Shown here in pieces: positions 63,872 through 64,000 of a DNA stretch of 64,000 nt. The translations under genes and the position numbers were made by a program. The DNA is from Misgurnus anguillicaudatus (lineage: Eukaryota; Chordata; Actinopteri; Cypriniformes; Cobitidae), in assembly GCF_027580225.2 (NCBI RefSeq), contig NC_073341.2:11442001-11506000 (forward strand), given 5' to 3'. The notes under the pieces were generated by a model that was not told the DNA's origin, did no database searches, and was given only the letters and a program-made list of their open reading frames with translations. Numbering within the stretch: the first letter of the stretch is position 1; each line of letters begins with the position of its first letter.

Positions 63872-64000
63872 ATCAATTTGCATCTTAACGCTGTGTCAAC
63901 ATACAAAGCAACACCGCCTCCTTTTTTATTCACTCTGTTAATTGTAAACAATTTGTATCCTTCCAATTCTACATCTTCTACTTTCTCATTATCAAGCCAA
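63872..64000 (-). pseudogene. LINE-A ORF2, endonuclease N-terminal piece at the edge
   Basis: The minus strand is open from the right edge through LDNEKVEDVELEGYKLF, then NRVNKKGGGVALYVDTALRC, and joins across the L1 duplication to IKSMSLTIENILECL at 58,166. The GGGVALYV motif is typical of L2/CR1 endonucleases. The rest lies outside the window. Confidence 0.85.

Larger units (their letters stand above)
51308..64000 (-). mobile_element. L2/CR1-like LINE with two later insertions, runs off the edge
   Basis: LINE-A is on the minus strand. Its 3' end is a (TTGA)n tail at 51,308-51,334. Its body is 51,335-52,093, then 56,306-58,176, then 63,872 to the edge. The pieces join correctly: removing the insertion at 52,094-56,305 and the one at 58,177-63,871, with one copy of each target duplication, gives continuous protein readings across both joins. 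It lies directly against the env remnant, so it probably inserted into the retrovirus. Its 5' end is outside the window. Confidence 0.85.

Overview
This window is vertebrate nuclear DNA, most likely from a cypriniform (carp or zebrafish-like) teleost. The evidence is GT-AG spliced genes, AT-rich introns and a typical fish load of hAT, piggyBac, Tc1, Harbinger, BEL/Pao, L2-like and L1 elements. It has no operons, ribosome-binding sites, CRISPR arrays or other prokaryotic features. Most open frames of 60-100 codons are chance readings in repeats.

Two host genes can be read, converging tail to tail. (1) Positions 1,881-28,779, plus strand: twelve GT-AG exons encode about 375 residues that look like a DUF4806-type fish protein. 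No start exon is visible. Two exons carry TTAA-targeted transposons (a 2.9-kb piggyBac at 1,898-4,759 and an 885-bp MITE at 23,381-24,265), and two homopolymers are out of frame (an A run one base too long, a T run one base too short), so this copy looks like a pseudogene. (2) Positions 32,765-36,429, minus strand: the last five exons of stk33 (serine/threonine kinase 33). The rest of the gene lies beyond the right edge, so its next intron is at least 27.5 kb and is full of transposons.

The introns form a layered transposon archive. In 9,877-16,037 four hAT-type elements sit one inside the next, each bounded by terminal inverted repeats (TIRs) and an exact or 7/8 target-site duplication. Positions 17,978-22,756 hold a second, less clear nest. 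Smaller elements with recognisable duplications lie at 5,136, 24,466, 27,032, 27,648 and 29,552. Inside the piggyBac a 573-bp element with a 9-bp duplication carries the start of a RecQ-like helicase.

From 36.6 kb to the right edge almost everything is mobile DNA: a BEL/Pao pol remnant (36,985-38,390), an 8.2-kb hAT-like element (38,391-46,592) holding a 3.04-kb tandem duplication, a broken endogenous retrovirus (about 47.5-51.3 kb), and an L2/CR1-like LINE on the minus strand (51,308 to beyond 64,000). That LINE is interrupted by a second LINE (52,094-56,305, itself split by a BED-finger hAT element at 54,565-56,128) and by a complete L1 with intact ORF1 and ORF2 and a perfect 15-bp duplication (58,177-63,871). 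The L1 appears to be among the youngest insertions and is the only element here whose coding capacity looks intact.

All family assignments come from reading motifs by eye. No database search was possible.
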